DNA of 11,005 nt from Vicinamibacteria bacterium (GTDB lineage Bacteria > Acidobacteriota > Vicinamibacteria > Vicinamibacterales > UBA2999), in the NCBI GenBank assembly GCA_025924295.1, contig JAICEG010000146.1, forward strand, positions 1 through 11,005. Reading direction: 5' to 3'. This document shows positions 1 to 7,850 of this stretch, piece by piece. Below the pieces are notes generated by a model, which saw only the letters and a program-made list of their open reading frames with translations, was not told the DNA's origin and ran no database searches. A program made the translations under genes and the position numbers. The first letter of the stretch is position 1; every line of letters begins with the position of its first letter.

Positions 1-1020
1 CGTCCGCAGCGTGCCCCGCGCAAGCGCAGGCTTCAACAAGTTCGCCGCATCGCCGGTGCCTGCCGCGCCGCCAGCACCGATGAGCGTGTGCGCTTCGTCC
101 ACGAAAAGGATGATCGGCTTGGTCGACGCCTGCACTTCGTCGATCACCTGGCGCAGGCGATTCTCGAACTCACCCTTCATGCTCGCACCGGCCTGCAGGA
201 GCCCGATATCGAGCGTGTAAAGGGAAACGTTCTGCAGTGGTGGTGGCACGTCGCCGCGCACGAGGCGGACGGCGAATCCCTCGACGACAGCAGTCTTACC
301 GACACCAGCTTCACCCGTCAGGATCGGGTTGTTCTGCCGCCGGCGCATCAGGATATCGACGATCTGCCGAATCTCCTCGTCGCGCCCGCTGACCGGATCG
401 ATCTGACCTTTGCGCGCTCGATCGGTCAGATCCGTCGCAAATCGTTTCAGCGCCTCCTGCTTGCCCATCTGCGCCGGGGCCATCGCGCCGCTGGCGTCAC
501 CCGGCGCCGCATTCGTGGTGCCATCGGCAGCCGACAGTTGATCCTCGGGCGATCCATTGACGATCCGGCCGAAGTCCTCGGTCAGCGTGTCCGACTTCAC
601 CTGCTCGAACTGCCGCGAAATCGCGATCAGCGCGTTGCGCAGTGACGGCGTCTTCAGCATCCCGACGACGAGGTGCCCAGTACGAACACGGCTGTCGCCA
701 TACATGAGGGTGGCGTATACCCAGCCGCGCTCGACTGCGTTCTCGACGTGCGAGGACAGATCGGAAATCGACGTCGCGCCGCGTGGCAAGCGATCGAGTG
801 CATCGGTGACATCCTTGGCCAGCAGCGATGAATTGAGCTCGAAGTGCCGGACGATGCGATGGATGTCGGAGTCGGGGGTCTGCAGGATCTGCTGTATCCA
901 GTGCACCAGCTCGACGTACGGATTCCCGCGCAGCTTGCAGAACACTGTCGCGCCTTCGATCGCCTTGTAGGCCAGGCTATTCAGCTTGCCGAAGAGCGCG
1001 CTGCGACTGATCTCACTCAT
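1..1020 (-). CDS. tssH: TssH/ClpV AAA+ sheath-disassembly ATPase, N-terminal 340 residues (cut by window edge)
   Basis: ClpV is the cytoplasmic Clp/Hsp100 hexamer that pulls apart the contracted TssB/TssC sheath so that it can be reused. The reverse strand reads as one open frame of 340 codons from ATG at 1020-1018 to the window edge, with no stop. It starts MSEISRSALFGKLNSLAYKA, a typical ClpV beginning. Residues about 10-155 form the paired Clp N-domain helices. Residues about 156-190 are an Ala/Gly/Asp-rich linker. The first AAA module follows, with Walker A GEAGVGKT (236-243), pore-loop region SMKGEFENRL (280-289) and Walker B ILFVDEAH (304-311). The second AAA module and C-terminus, roughly 500 residues, lie outside. 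The ATG overlaps the tssG stop as ATGA, and GGAG at 1031-1028 sits 7 nt upstream. Identification is firm; only completeness is unknown. Confidence 0.97.
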   Translation of the reverse strand, partial: MSEISRSALFGKLNSLAYKAIEGATVFCKLRGNPYVELVHWIQQILQTPDSDIHRIVRHFELNSSLLAKDVTDALDRLPRGATSISDLSSHVENAVERGWVYATLMYGDSRVRTGHLVVGMLKTPSLRNALIAISRQFEQVKSDTLTEDFGRIVNGSPEDQLSAADGTTNAAPGDASGAMAPAQMGKQEALKRFATDLTDRARKGQIDPVSGRDEEIRQIVDILMRRRQNNPILTGEAGVGKTAVVEGFAVRLVRGDVPPPLQNVSLYTLDIGLLQAGASMKGEFENRLRQVIDEVQASTKPIILFVDEAHTLIGAGGAAGTGDAANLLKPALARGTLRT

Positions 1021-2057
1021 GCGGACACTCCGAAACGCGAGAGGGACGCTTCTGCGTCCAGGCACAAATCATCCGCATCGACTTCCGGTCGACGCGACCC
1101 CAACCAACTGGTCCACCCGAGTCTTCCGCTGCTACCCAACCGCACCGGCGGAACCTCATCGCGGCGCAGCACCAGGTGAAGATCCCAGTCGAGCTCGAAG
1201 CCGAGATAGAGCCGAACCCAGTCGACCATCTCGGAGAGCGGCTCGCGGCCCGGCAGAAAGCTTTCGTACTCATCCAGGCTGAGCGGCCCGACGCGAACGC
1301 GAAACTTCGACTGCCGGTCCCAGACCGATTCGCCGATCACGGCGCCAGAGCCGAGCAGCGCACCCCCGCGCCCGAGATACGTACGCTCGCCCGCCCCGAG
1401 ATCGAGCCAGTGCCCGACGAACTCCTCGATCTCCACTGGCACGTCGAAGAAGTGGCGGAGGATCGAGGCGAGCCCCTCGGCGTTGCGGACCGCGCGCACG
1501 AGCATGCCGACATGGAAGAACTTGGCTTCGTCGGGCAGGCCATCGCGATGGCGGAATGTGTCCGGCGCGGCGCCGAGGAACGCACCCACGTAGACGGCAA
1601 ACCGATCCGTAGCCGGGCGATCCTGGTTGACGTGCGGTTGCGCCTGCGCCCATGCCTGATAGAAGAACGACAGGAAGCGGTGATGAAGAACATCGAGGAA
1701 ACGGCTCAGCGTCGGATCGCCGGCGTTGCGCAGCCGTTCGCGGGCGTATTCCGTGATGTGCAGTGGCAGCGGACCGTTGGGACCGAGCAGGCCGAAGAGC
1801 CGTACCTGCAGCCGGGGTGGCTGCCCTCCCTTCACCTCGCAGGACGCCAGCGGCGCCGGAGCAAACGACAGATCGGGATCCTGGCCCAGCCTGACGGGCT
1901 CGTCGATCGGACGGAGCGCACGCCCGAGGCGTGGCTTGTCCTCATACAGGCACTCGAGCCGCCGCAGCGCCTGGTAAAAGTCGTACTGATACGGCGCAGC
2001 CGACAGCGACGTCAGGAACTCTAAAGCGTCGGTCTCGCGCCCCATTGCGGTACCCAC
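1017..2057 (-). CDS. tssG: TssG baseplate protein (ImpH/VasB family)
   Basis: TssG is a baseplate wedge subunit; in the known structures a TssF2-TssG complex with TssE and TssK connects the sheath and tube to the membrane complex. The 346 residues match the family's usual size of about 330-350. Family hallmarks include YDFYQALRRLEC (25-36) and FGLLGPNGPLPLHITEYA (88-105). The C-terminal half holds the expected GAVIGESVWDRQSKFRVRVG and WDLHLVLRRDEVP stretches. The start is uncertain. GTG at 2057 has a GAGGTGA sequence (2073-2067) fully complementary to the 16S rRNA tail, with a 9-nt spacer. ATG at 2045 (four codons in) has a weaker GGTGGG. The gene overlaps the end of tssF by 37 nt, or 25 nt with the ATG, and shares ATGA with clpV, so translation is probably coupled in both directions. 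Confidence 0.95.
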   Translation of the reverse strand: MGTAMGRETDALEFLTSLSAAPYQYDFYQALRRLECLYEDKPRLGRALRPIDEPVRLGQDPDLSFAPAPLASCEVKGGQPPRLQVRLFGLLGPNGPLPLHITEYARERLRNAGDPTLSRFLDVLHHRFLSFFYQAWAQAQPHVNQDRPATDRFAVYVGAFLGAAPDTFRHRDGLPDEAKFFHVGMLVRAVRNAEGLASILRHFFDVPVEIEEFVGHWLDLGAGERTYLGRGGALLGSGAVIGESVWDRQSKFRVRVGPLSLDEYESFLPGREPLSEMVDWVRLYLGFELDWDLHLVLRRDEVPPVRLGSSGRLGWTSWLGSRRPEVDADDLCLDAEASLSRFGVSA

Positions 2058-3901
2058 CGGTTGATCTCACCTCGACCTTCCGATCTCAGGACGGTTTCGG
2101 TGAAGGCGTTCAATGAGACGTGCCGGGCAAAGTAGCGATCGAGCACGGAGCCCAGGAGAAAGGCACTGGCGCCCTCGAACGCCAGTTCGTCTACCGACAC
2201 GTCGATCTCGAGGCCGCGTCCAAAGGCGAGCGGTCCGGGCTCGTGCAGCCGTCGCACCACGCGCGCGATCTTCACCGAGCGGATGCCATCGACCTGGCGT
2301 CTCATGCCCTCCTCGGCAGGCGTGGCATAGAGCTGCAACAGCTCCCGCAGCGCCTTCGCGCCCTCCTCCGCCGTCGAGTTCACGAGCGACAGGTAGTTGA
2401 GCGACAGGTGGCTGATCGCCCGCCACGCGGCGGCGCCATCCGCGAGCGGCGCATAGGGCCGGCTCGGGCCGCTGATCACCCGTATGCTCGTCACCGGCGC
2501 CGCGACGTCGAGCGTGCAATCGCTCTTGCCGATCCCCATCGGCATCTGCAACACGAGATCGCGGTTGGTGCACCACGCCTCGACCGACAGCTGACGCAGA
2601 TCGCCACTGAACGGGGCGTGTGCCGGATCGACGAGCGACAGGAACACCTCGCTGCCGATATAGCTCGAGCGCGATCCGCGCCGCTTCTGCATCGACGAGG
2701 GCAGACGCGGTTCGCGGCGCACCGTGAAGTACGCGGGATGCCCGTGACGCCGCTGCGAGCTGTACGCCGCATAGAACGGCAGGAACTGCTGCTCGCTGTC
2801 GGACCCGACACCGTGGCCGGTCACGTTCGTGACCTGGTAGATCTCGAAGTCGAGCGGCCGTGTGCGATCGGGAACGACGTGAAACTCGTGCGACGCGTCG
2901 TTGACATTGATTCGATCGACGCGCTTGGGAAACAGGTTGATGGCCGGCGTGCAGAACAGCGCGAAGTTGCTCGCATCGACGACGCGTTCGAGCGTGCCAT
3001 CGCCGCGCCCCAGCAGGATGACGACTTCGATCTCGTCGGCGGCAATCCGCGACACGGCCGGCGCCAGCCCGGAGATCTCCAGGAATCGGAAGCGCTGCGG
3101 GAACGAGAAATACTCCTGCAGCAGCCGGTAGCCCTGAAACGAGCGTTCCGTCACCGGCAAGAGCGCCTGGGTATCCGCGAACCCGGCCTGGCGGACCGTC
3201 GACGCTGGCAGGAAGTCGTACGACGCCGTCGGGCCCTTGCCCGGCATCACCAGCACGCCGAGCGGCGCAGCCAGGCACAACTCGCACAACTTGTTGGCGA
3301 CGTCATCGCGACCCGCCACGAAGAACGTGAGGCGATCGAGCGCGGTCTGTGCGAACTTGAGCCCGGCGGTGGACTTGAGCCGGAGACGCACGCCCCCCTT
3401 GATCCGCTGCGAAACGGTCAGCCGGTTGAGCGGCAGGTCGGGCGCGAACGAGAAGTAGCTGGCCGAGACGATCTCAATCGGCCAGAGCGTCACGTCATGT
3501 GCGGTTCGGAATTCGCAGGCTGTGGCGTCCTCACCCGCCGCAATTCCCAGCATCGTGGTACCGCGCGGGACAACCTTGCGGCCACCGGCGAGATTGCCGT
3601 CCGCCGTATCCGGTCGAAGCTGCGCCACGAGCATCGACGGCGTCGGCGCCAGGTAGTGCGGGTGAATGATCTCGAGCAGCGCCTGTGTGAACCTCGGGAA
3701 CTCCGCGTCGAGCTTGAGCTGCACGCGCGAGGCCATGAACGCGACGCCCTCGAGCAGCCGCTCGACGTAGGGGTCGGCCACCTCGAGACCGTTCATGCCG
3801 AGGCGTGCCGCGATCTTCGGGAACTGCTGCGCGAACTCGGCCCCCATCTCCCGCAGGTGCTGGAGCTCGAGGTTGTAGTAGCGAAGCAGGCGCGGGTCCA
3901 T
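2021..3901 (-). CDS. tssF: TssF baseplate protein (ImpG/VasA family)
   Basis: TssF is the larger wedge protein of the T6SS baseplate, acting in the cytoplasm with TssE, TssG and TssK to recruit the sheath and the VgrG-Hcp tube. The product is 626 residues, usual for the family (about 580-630). I place the start at ATG 3901-3899, giving the family-typical N-terminus MDPRLLRYYNLELQHLREMG, followed by FAQQFPKIAARLGM and DPYVERLLEGVAFM. The frame stays open a further 49 codons upstream to 4048, but that part is Arg/Ser/Cys-rich antisense-frame noise overlapping tssE, so I exclude it. AGGA at 3914-3911 lies 9 nt before the ATG. The gene begins 19 nt after the tssE stop and its 3' end overlaps the start of tssG. 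No frameshift or damage is seen. Confidence 0.95.
   Translation of the reverse strand: MDPRLLRYYNLELQHLREMGAEFAQQFPKIAARLGMNGLEVADPYVERLLEGVAFMASRVQLKLDAEFPRFTQALLEIIHPHYLAPTPSMLVAQLRPDTADGNLAGGRKVVPRGTTMLGIAAGEDATACEFRTAHDVTLWPIEIVSASYFSFAPDLPLNRLTVSQRIKGGVRLRLKSTAGLKFAQTALDRLTFFVAGRDDVANKLCELCLAAPLGVLVMPGKGPTASYDFLPASTVRQAGFADTQALLPVTERSFQGYRLLQEYFSFPQRFRFLEISGLAPAVSRIAADEIEVVILLGRGDGTLERVVDASNFALFCTPAINLFPKRVDRINVNDASHEFHVVPDRTRPLDFEIYQVTNVTGHGVGSDSEQQFLPFYAAYSSQRRHGHPAYFTVRREPRLPSSMQKRRGSRSSYIGSEVFLSLVDPAHAPFSGDLRQLSVEAWCTNRDLVLQMPMGIGKSDCTLDVAAPVTSIRVISGPSRPYAPLADGAAAWRAISHLSLNYLSLVNSTAEEGAKALRELLQLYATPAEEGMRRQVDGIRSVKIARVVRRLHEPGPLAFGRGLEIDVSVDELAFEGASAFLLGSVLDRYFARHVSLNAFTETVLRSEGRGEINRWVPQWGARPTL
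2067..2073 (-). promoter_or_regulatory. Possible ribosome binding site for the GTG start of tssG
   Basis: GAGGTGA on the minus strand, inside the end of tssF, is fully complementary to the 16S rRNA tail and lies 9 nt before GTG 2057. It favours that start over ATG 2045. Because it lies in coding sequence it could be coincidental. Confidence 0.4.
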
Positions 3902-3920
3902 ACAAGCGAGTCCTGACTGT

Positions 3921-4439
3921 TTACACCACTCGCGACGGCAGCAGATCCGCCATCTCGACCTTCCCGGTCTCCAGATCGATCTCCGTGCGGACGAGCAGTT
4001 CGAGCGGCACGGGCTGGGCCCAGAGCTGTCCATGGATCTCGACGCCAATGACGTTGTGGTGATCGAGAGCGCTGGCCTCGATGACCGCCCTTACCTGGAG
4101 CGTGCCCGGCAGGATGCGCGGCTCGAAGTCGACGATCGCATCGCGGATCGCCTGCTCGAGCTCGTGGATATCGATGGCGCTTGCCGATCGACCCGACAGC
4201 GCCGGCAGCCCGAAGTTGATCACCGATTGACGCGCCTGCGGCGCGGCGCTGAGATCGACGCCCGCCTCGAGGCGCGTGGTGTTGAACAGCCACGCCAGAT
4301 CGCGAAGCACCGCCTGGCGCAGGCGGCTCTTCGACATCACGCGATTCTCGCGCGGCTCCTGCGTCTTCTCCGGCTCCTCGTCAGTGAGGCGATCGAGGAG
4401 GGCCGGCTGCAGCCGCTCCTGTGGTGTCAGCTCAGGCAT
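3921..4439 (-). CDS. tssE: TssE baseplate protein (gp25-like, ImpF/HsiF family)
   Basis: TssE resembles phage T4 gp25. It sits in the baseplate wedge and starts sheath polymerisation; despite the gp25 'lysozyme-like' family name it is regarded as structural. The product has 172 residues, normal for the family. It opens with ERLQPALLDRLTDEEP (residues 8-23), the usual TssE N-terminal segment. It then carries an Arg/Glu-rich linker and RQAVLRDLAWLFNT (41-54). QSVINFGLPAL (71-81) and the conserved EPR of DFEPRILPG (106-108) follow. The ATG lies inside the end of tagJ (8-nt overlap, different frame) with no strong Shine-Dalgarno sequence, which suggests translational coupling. The order hcp-tagJ-tssE-tssF matches, from memory, that of HSI-I in P. 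aeruginosa. Confidence 0.94.
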   Translation of the reverse strand: MPELTPQERLQPALLDRLTDEEPEKTQEPRENRVMSKSRLRQAVLRDLAWLFNTTRLEAGVDLSAAPQARQSVINFGLPALSGRSASAIDIHELEQAIRDAIVDFEPRILPGTLQVRAVIEASALDHHNVIGVEIHGQLWAQPVPLELLVRTEIDLETGKVEMADLLPSRVV

Positions 4440-5262
4440 CCCCGCTCACTTGCGGCGCATGTGCGCCATCGCCGAGCAGGATCGCTCGCACATCCATGAT
4501 CGGATGTTCGCCGCTGTCAGTGGCGAGGATTCGCTGGCCGATCCCGGAGTAGACGTCCGGTGCGTCCTCCCGCCACACCGTCTTGCGCGCGAGCGACAGT
4601 GCCGCCTCCTCGGCGTTCTCGGATCCCGGGTAGCGCGTCGGTATCACGCCCACGGCGTCGCCGCCGTTGGCGAACTCGAAGTGCGCCGGCATCCACACCA
4701 CATCGCGCAGATCGACCGGCGCCTCGAGATCGATGCGCGCCAGCCGCTCGAACGGAATCCAGTAGTACTTGCCGTTGATCACCGCCTCACAGACCGGCCC
4801 GAGCCGCATGTCGGCATCGGCGATCCATTCGAACGCCTGGCCGTCGAGCGATCCGGTCGTCGCGGGCGCCGATTCGAACGCGCGGGCGCGAAGGGCCTGC
4901 GCCTCGTTCGGTCGCGAGCGTCCGTGCACGAGCATCGACTCGATCAGCAGCGCAAGCCATTCCTCCGGCTGCCCGAACACGACCGGGGAGGTCTTGCCGG
5001 CAAAGACGTCGGCGCGCAGCAACTCGCAGCGGATCGCCTCGCGATACATCTGTGCCATTGCCAGCGTCTTGGCGTCGAGGTCGGCGGCGACGTTGAGCTG
5101 CGTCAGCGCGCGCTCCCACTGCCCCATCACCGACAACAACTGGAAGAGGAAGACGCGCAGGTCCGAGCGTGCCGGTTGTTGGCGGATCTGCTCCTGCAGC
5201 AAACGCAGGGAGGACTGCAAGTCGCCGTCACGGACGGCTCGTTCGGCGGCTTCGAGAGACAT
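4432..5262 (-). CDS. tagJ: TagJ (ImpE/HsiE family) T6SS sheath/ClpV accessory protein
   Basis: TagJ is an accessory cytoplasmic protein found in one class of T6SS. In P. aeruginosa (HsiE1) it binds the N-terminal helix of the sheath protein TssB and also ClpV, and is proposed to help recruit the ATPase to the sheath. The 276-residue product fits the ImpE family length. The N-terminal part is TPR-like, with helices around AERAVRDGDLQSSLRLLQEQ (6-25) and RVFLFQLLSVMGQWERALTQ (36-55). The C-terminal half contains the family stretches EWIADADMRLGPVCEAVING, YYWIPFERL and RDVVWMPAHFEFANGG. ATG at 5262 is preceded by AAGGGA at 5277-5272, a 9-nt spacer. The gene lies 30 nt after hcp and overlaps tssE by 8 nt. 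It is not part of the minimal T6SS core, so its presence is class-informative. Confidence 0.92.
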   Translation of the reverse strand: MSLEAAERAVRDGDLQSSLRLLQEQIRQQPARSDLRVFLFQLLSVMGQWERALTQLNVAADLDAKTLAMAQMYREAIRCELLRADVFAGKTSPVVFGQPEEWLALLIESMLVHGRSRPNEAQALRARAFESAPATTGSLDGQAFEWIADADMRLGPVCEAVINGKYYWIPFERLARIDLEAPVDLRDVVWMPAHFEFANGGDAVGVIPTRYPGSENAEEAALSLARKTVWREDAPDVYSGIGQRILATDSGEHPIMDVRAILLGDGAHAPQVSGDA

Positions 5263-5292
5263 GGAAGTGGGTCCCTTCAGACGCCGAAGTGG

Positions 5293-5763
5293 TCAGGCCC
5301 CGGCGTGCGCGTCAGTTTCGAACTCGACCTTGCCGCCACCACTCCCGCCGGTCTTCCCCTGCGGGGTGTAGATCACTTTCATCTTCGAGAATCCCAGTTG
5401 CAGATGCTCCATGAGCTCGTCGCCGTCGGATTCGGCCTTCAACGACGTGACCTTCGCGTTCTGCAGTTCGATCCTGAAGTACTCGAGCGGCTTCTCGCCG
5501 GCCTTGCGCACGGTGAGACAGGCCTGCGACACGACCTTGTTCGTCCGCAGGTAACTCATGAGCGTGGGTGAACTTGCGTCCACCTTCTTGACGATCTTCA
5601 ACTCGCCGACGACGGCGCGACCCTTGGCCACGCCGGTCATGGTTTCCATCGGCGATTCCATCTCCCACGACCAGGAGACGACGTCGATCTCGCCCTTGTG
5701 ATCGGCGTCACCGGATTCCCCGGTGACACCGTGCACCTTCAAGAACATGTCCGCGACAGCCAC
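5293..5763 (-). CDS. hcp: Hcp (TssD) inner-tube protein
   Basis: Hcp forms hexameric rings that stack into the tube propelled out of the cell by sheath contraction, and it can also carry or chaperone small effectors. The product has 156 residues, close to the usual 160 or so. Recognisable segments are DMFLKVHGVTGES (5-17), HKGEIDVVSWSWEM (22-35), ELKIVKKVDASSPTLMSYL (54-72) and LGFSKMKVIYTPQ (123-135). The end is a Gly-rich stretch and an acidic tail (GGSGGG, then KVEFETDAHAGA). The start is GTG at 5763, with GAGG at 5771-5768 and a 4-nt spacer. An in-frame ATG at 5748 would drop five residues of a conserved N-terminus, so I prefer GTG. There is no signal peptide, as expected. It lies 26 nt after tssC and 30 nt before tagJ, with no obvious terminator between. 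Confidence 0.97.
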   Translation of the reverse strand: MAVADMFLKVHGVTGESGDADHKGEIDVVSWSWEMESPMETMTGVAKGRAVVGELKIVKKVDASSPTLMSYLRTNKVVSQACLTVRKAGEKPLEYFRIELQNAKVTSLKAESDGDELMEHLQLGFSKMKVIYTPQGKTGGSGGGKVEFETDAHAGA

Positions 5764-5789
5764 AACGCCTCTTTACTGGACAGCTCGGT

Positions 5790-7283
5790 TTAACCGGCCT
5801 TGGCCGATGGCAGCTTCGACACGAGCCGCAGCGACACCGTCAAGCCTTCCAGCTGATAGTGCGGACGCAGGAAGAACTTCGACGAGTAGTAGCCCGGGTT
5901 CCCTTCGACCTCCTCGACGACGACCTCCGCCGCCGCGAGCGGCTTGCGCGCCTTGGTCGTCTCCGACGAATTGGCCGGGTCGCCGTCGACGTAGTTCATG
6001 ATCCAGTCGTTCAGCCACCGATGCATATCGTCGCGTTCCTTGAACGAGCCAATCTTGTCGCGAACGATGCACTTGAGATAATGCGCAAACCGGCAGCAGG
6101 CGAACATGTAGGGCAGGCGCGCCGCCAGATTGGCATTCGCCGTCGCGTCGGGGTCGTCGTACTCAGCCGGCTTCTGGAGCGACTGCGCGCCGATGAACGC
6201 CGCAAAGTCAGAGTTCTTCCGGTGGATGAGCGGCATGAACCCGTTCTTCGCCAGTTCAGCCTCACGCCGATCGCTGATGGCGATCTCGGTCGGGCACTTC
6301 ATGTCCACGCCGCCATCGTCGGTCGGGAACGTATGGACCGGGAGCCCTTCGACCGCACCGCCTGATTCGACTCCCCGGATCCGCGAGCACCAGCCGTACA
6401 TCTTGAACGACCGCGTGATGTTGGTGGCCATCGCGTACGCCGCATTGGCCCACGAGTAGCGGGTGTGATCGGCTGCGCCGGTGTCTTCTTCGAAATCGAA
6501 CTCCTCGACCGGGTCGGTCTTCGCTCCATACGGCAGGCGCGCCAGGAATCGCGGCATGGCCAGCCCGATGTAGCGCGAATCTTCCGACTCTCGGAGCGAG
6601 CGCCACGCCGCGTACTCCGGCGTCTGGAAGATCTTCGTCAGGTCACGCGGGTTGGCGAGCTCCTGCCACGATCCCATCTGCATGACCGTCGGGCTCGCGC
6701 CGGCGATGAAGGGACAGTGGGCGGCTGCCGACGTCTTCGAGATCTCACCGAGCAACTCCACGTCGGGAGGGCTCTGGTCGAAGTAGTAGTCGCCGACGAG
6801 GCACCCGAAGGGCTCACCGCCGAACTGCCCGTACTCGGCTTCGTAGATGCCTTTGAAGATCGGGCTCTGATCCCAGGCCGTGCCCTTGTAGCGCTTCAGC
6901 GTCTTGCCCAGATCCAGCTTGCTGATGTTCATCACGCGGATCTTGAGCATCTCGTCGGTCTCGGTGTTGTTCACCAGGTAGTGGAGACCGCGCCACGCGC
7001 CTTCGAGCTTCTGGAAGTCCTCGTGGTGGAGGATCTGATTGATCTGCTCGGTGAGCTTCGTATCGAGTTGCGCGATGATCGCCTCGATCGACTTGACCAC
7101 ATCGGCGCTGATCAGCGTCGTCGACTCGAGGGCCTGCTCAGCGAGCGTGCGGACCGCTTTCTCGACCGCCTCTTTCGCTTCGTCAGTCTTCGGCTTGAAC
7201 TCTTTCTTCAGCAGAGAATCGAAATCGGTGACTTCGAGCGCGCCTGCGCCCGCTTGCTCCTGCTGGGTCTTTGGATCAGCCAT
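5790..7283 (-). CDS. tssC: TssC large sheath subunit (VipB/HsiC family)
   Basis: TssC pairs with TssB to build the contractile sheath around the Hcp tube. The 497-residue product has the expected family length. Hallmarks are WRGLHYLV (97-104), YGQFGGEPFGCLVGDYYFDQ (151-170) and FIAGASPTVMQMGSW (192-206). The conserved C-terminal strand region YYSSKFFLRPHYQLEG...RLVSKLP, which interlaces neighbouring protomers in known sheaths, is also present. Residues 20-29 (DFDSLLKKEF) form a short hydrophobic/charged helix candidate, in the place where VipB of Vibrio carries its ClpV-binding helix. ATG at 7283 has GGAG at 7294-7291 with a 7-nt spacer. tssC follows tssB by 30 nt, consistent with the two subunits being made together. 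Confidence 0.97.
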   Translation of the reverse strand: MADPKTQQEQAGAGALEVTDFDSLLKKEFKPKTDEAKEAVEKAVRTLAEQALESTTLISADVVKSIEAIIAQLDTKLTEQINQILHHEDFQKLEGAWRGLHYLVNNTETDEMLKIRVMNISKLDLGKTLKRYKGTAWDQSPIFKGIYEAEYGQFGGEPFGCLVGDYYFDQSPPDVELLGEISKTSAAAHCPFIAGASPTVMQMGSWQELANPRDLTKIFQTPEYAAWRSLRESEDSRYIGLAMPRFLARLPYGAKTDPVEEFDFEEDTGAADHTRYSWANAAYAMATNITRSFKMYGWCSRIRGVESGGAVEGLPVHTFPTDDGGVDMKCPTEIAISDRREAELAKNGFMPLIHRKNSDFAAFIGAQSLQKPAEYDDPDATANANLAARLPYMFACCRFAHYLKCIVRDKIGSFKERDDMHRWLNDWIMNYVDGDPANSSETTKARKPLAAAEVVVEEVEGNPGYYSSKFFLRPHYQLEGLTVSLRLVSKLPSAKAG

Positions 7284-7313
7284 GCCTGTTCTCCGCTCCG
7301 TAAGTTGAATCGT

Positions 7314-7820
7314 TTACGACGCGGGCTCTTCGTTCTTCGTCGAAGCCAGCGTCTTGAGCAGTGCCGGATCCTGCAGGAGTTTGGCAACGAGCTCCTCTGC
7401 ACCGGTCTTGCCGTCCATGTAGGTGATCAGATTCGACAGCTGCTGCCGCGCCTGGAGCAGCTTGTTGAGCGCATCCACCTTGCCGGCCACGGCCGCCGGC
7501 GAGAAGTCGTCCATGCTCTCGAACGTGAGCTCGACGTTCAGGTTGCCCTCACCGGTCAGCGTATTGGGGACCTGGAACGCTACGCGCGGCTTCATCGCCT
7601 TCATCCGGCTGTCGAAGTTGTCGACGTCGATCTCGAGGAACTTGCGATCGGCAACCGGCGGCAGCGGTTCCGTCGGCTTTCCCGACAGATCGGCCAGGAC
7701 GCCCATGACGAATGGCAGCTGAATCTTCTTCTCGGCGCCGTACAGTTCCACGTCGTACTCGATCTGCACGCGTGGGGCACGGTTCCTCGCGATGAATTTC
7801 TGACTGCTTGCCTTAGCCAC
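7314..7820 (-). CDS. tssB: TssB small sheath subunit (VipA/HsiB family)
   Basis: TssB is the small subunit of the contractile sheath and forms an obligate heterodimer with TssC. The 168-residue product is of normal size. Diagnostic parts are FIARNRAPRVQIEYDVELYG (9-28), IQLPFVMGVLADLSGKP (33-49), DRKFLEIDVDNFD (58-70) and FESMDDFSPAAVA (100-112). A C-terminal helix, ALNKLLQARQQLSNLITYMD (117-136), follows. From memory this is very close to HsiB1 of the P. aeruginosa H1-T6SS, including the short N-terminal segment that binds TagJ there. The start is GTG at 7820-7818, preceded by a perfect AGGAGGT (7832-7826) with a 5-nt spacer, the best ribosome binding site in the window. That suits a protein needed in many copies. 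It begins 30 nt after tssA. Confidence 0.97.
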   Translation of the reverse strand: MAKASSQKFIARNRAPRVQIEYDVELYGAEKKIQLPFVMGVLADLSGKPTEPLPPVADRKFLEIDVDNFDSRMKAMKPRVAFQVPNTLTGEGNLNVELTFESMDDFSPAAVAGKVDALNKLLQARQQLSNLITYMDGKTGAEELVAKLLQDPALLKTLASTKNEEPAS

Positions 7821-7825
7821 GACAC

Positions 7826-7832
7826 ACCTCCT
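7826..7832 (-). promoter_or_regulatory. Strong ribosome binding site of tssB
   Basis: On the minus strand this reads AGGAGGT, fully complementary to the 3' tail of 16S rRNA, 5 nt before a GTG codon at 7820. It fixes the tssB start at GTG. It is the strongest Shine-Dalgarno sequence I find in the window and precedes the first sheath gene. Confidence 0.85.
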
Positions 7833-7850
7833 GGCACACGCTTGTGTTCG

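Noticed and set aside
1176..2024. A 282-codon plus-strand frame opposite tssG
   Set aside because: Antisense to a well-supported TssG, with biased composition and no homology signal that I recognise.
2120..3916. A 598-codon open frame on the plus strand, antisense to tssF
   Set aside because: It is Arg/Glu/His-rich with no family resemblance, lies entirely opposite tssF, and is the usual by-product of strong GC bias at codon position 3. tssF explains the sequence fully.
3902..4048. Upstream extension of the tssF frame
   Set aside because: Residues before MDPRLLRYYN are Arg/Ser/Cys-rich, overlap tssE in another frame, and TssF proteins normally begin at or near MDPRLLRYY.
4276..5571. A 431-codon plus-strand frame antisense to tagJ, hcp and part of tssE
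   Set aside because: Same mirror-frame artefact: Arg/His-rich, no motif, and it crosses gene boundaries.
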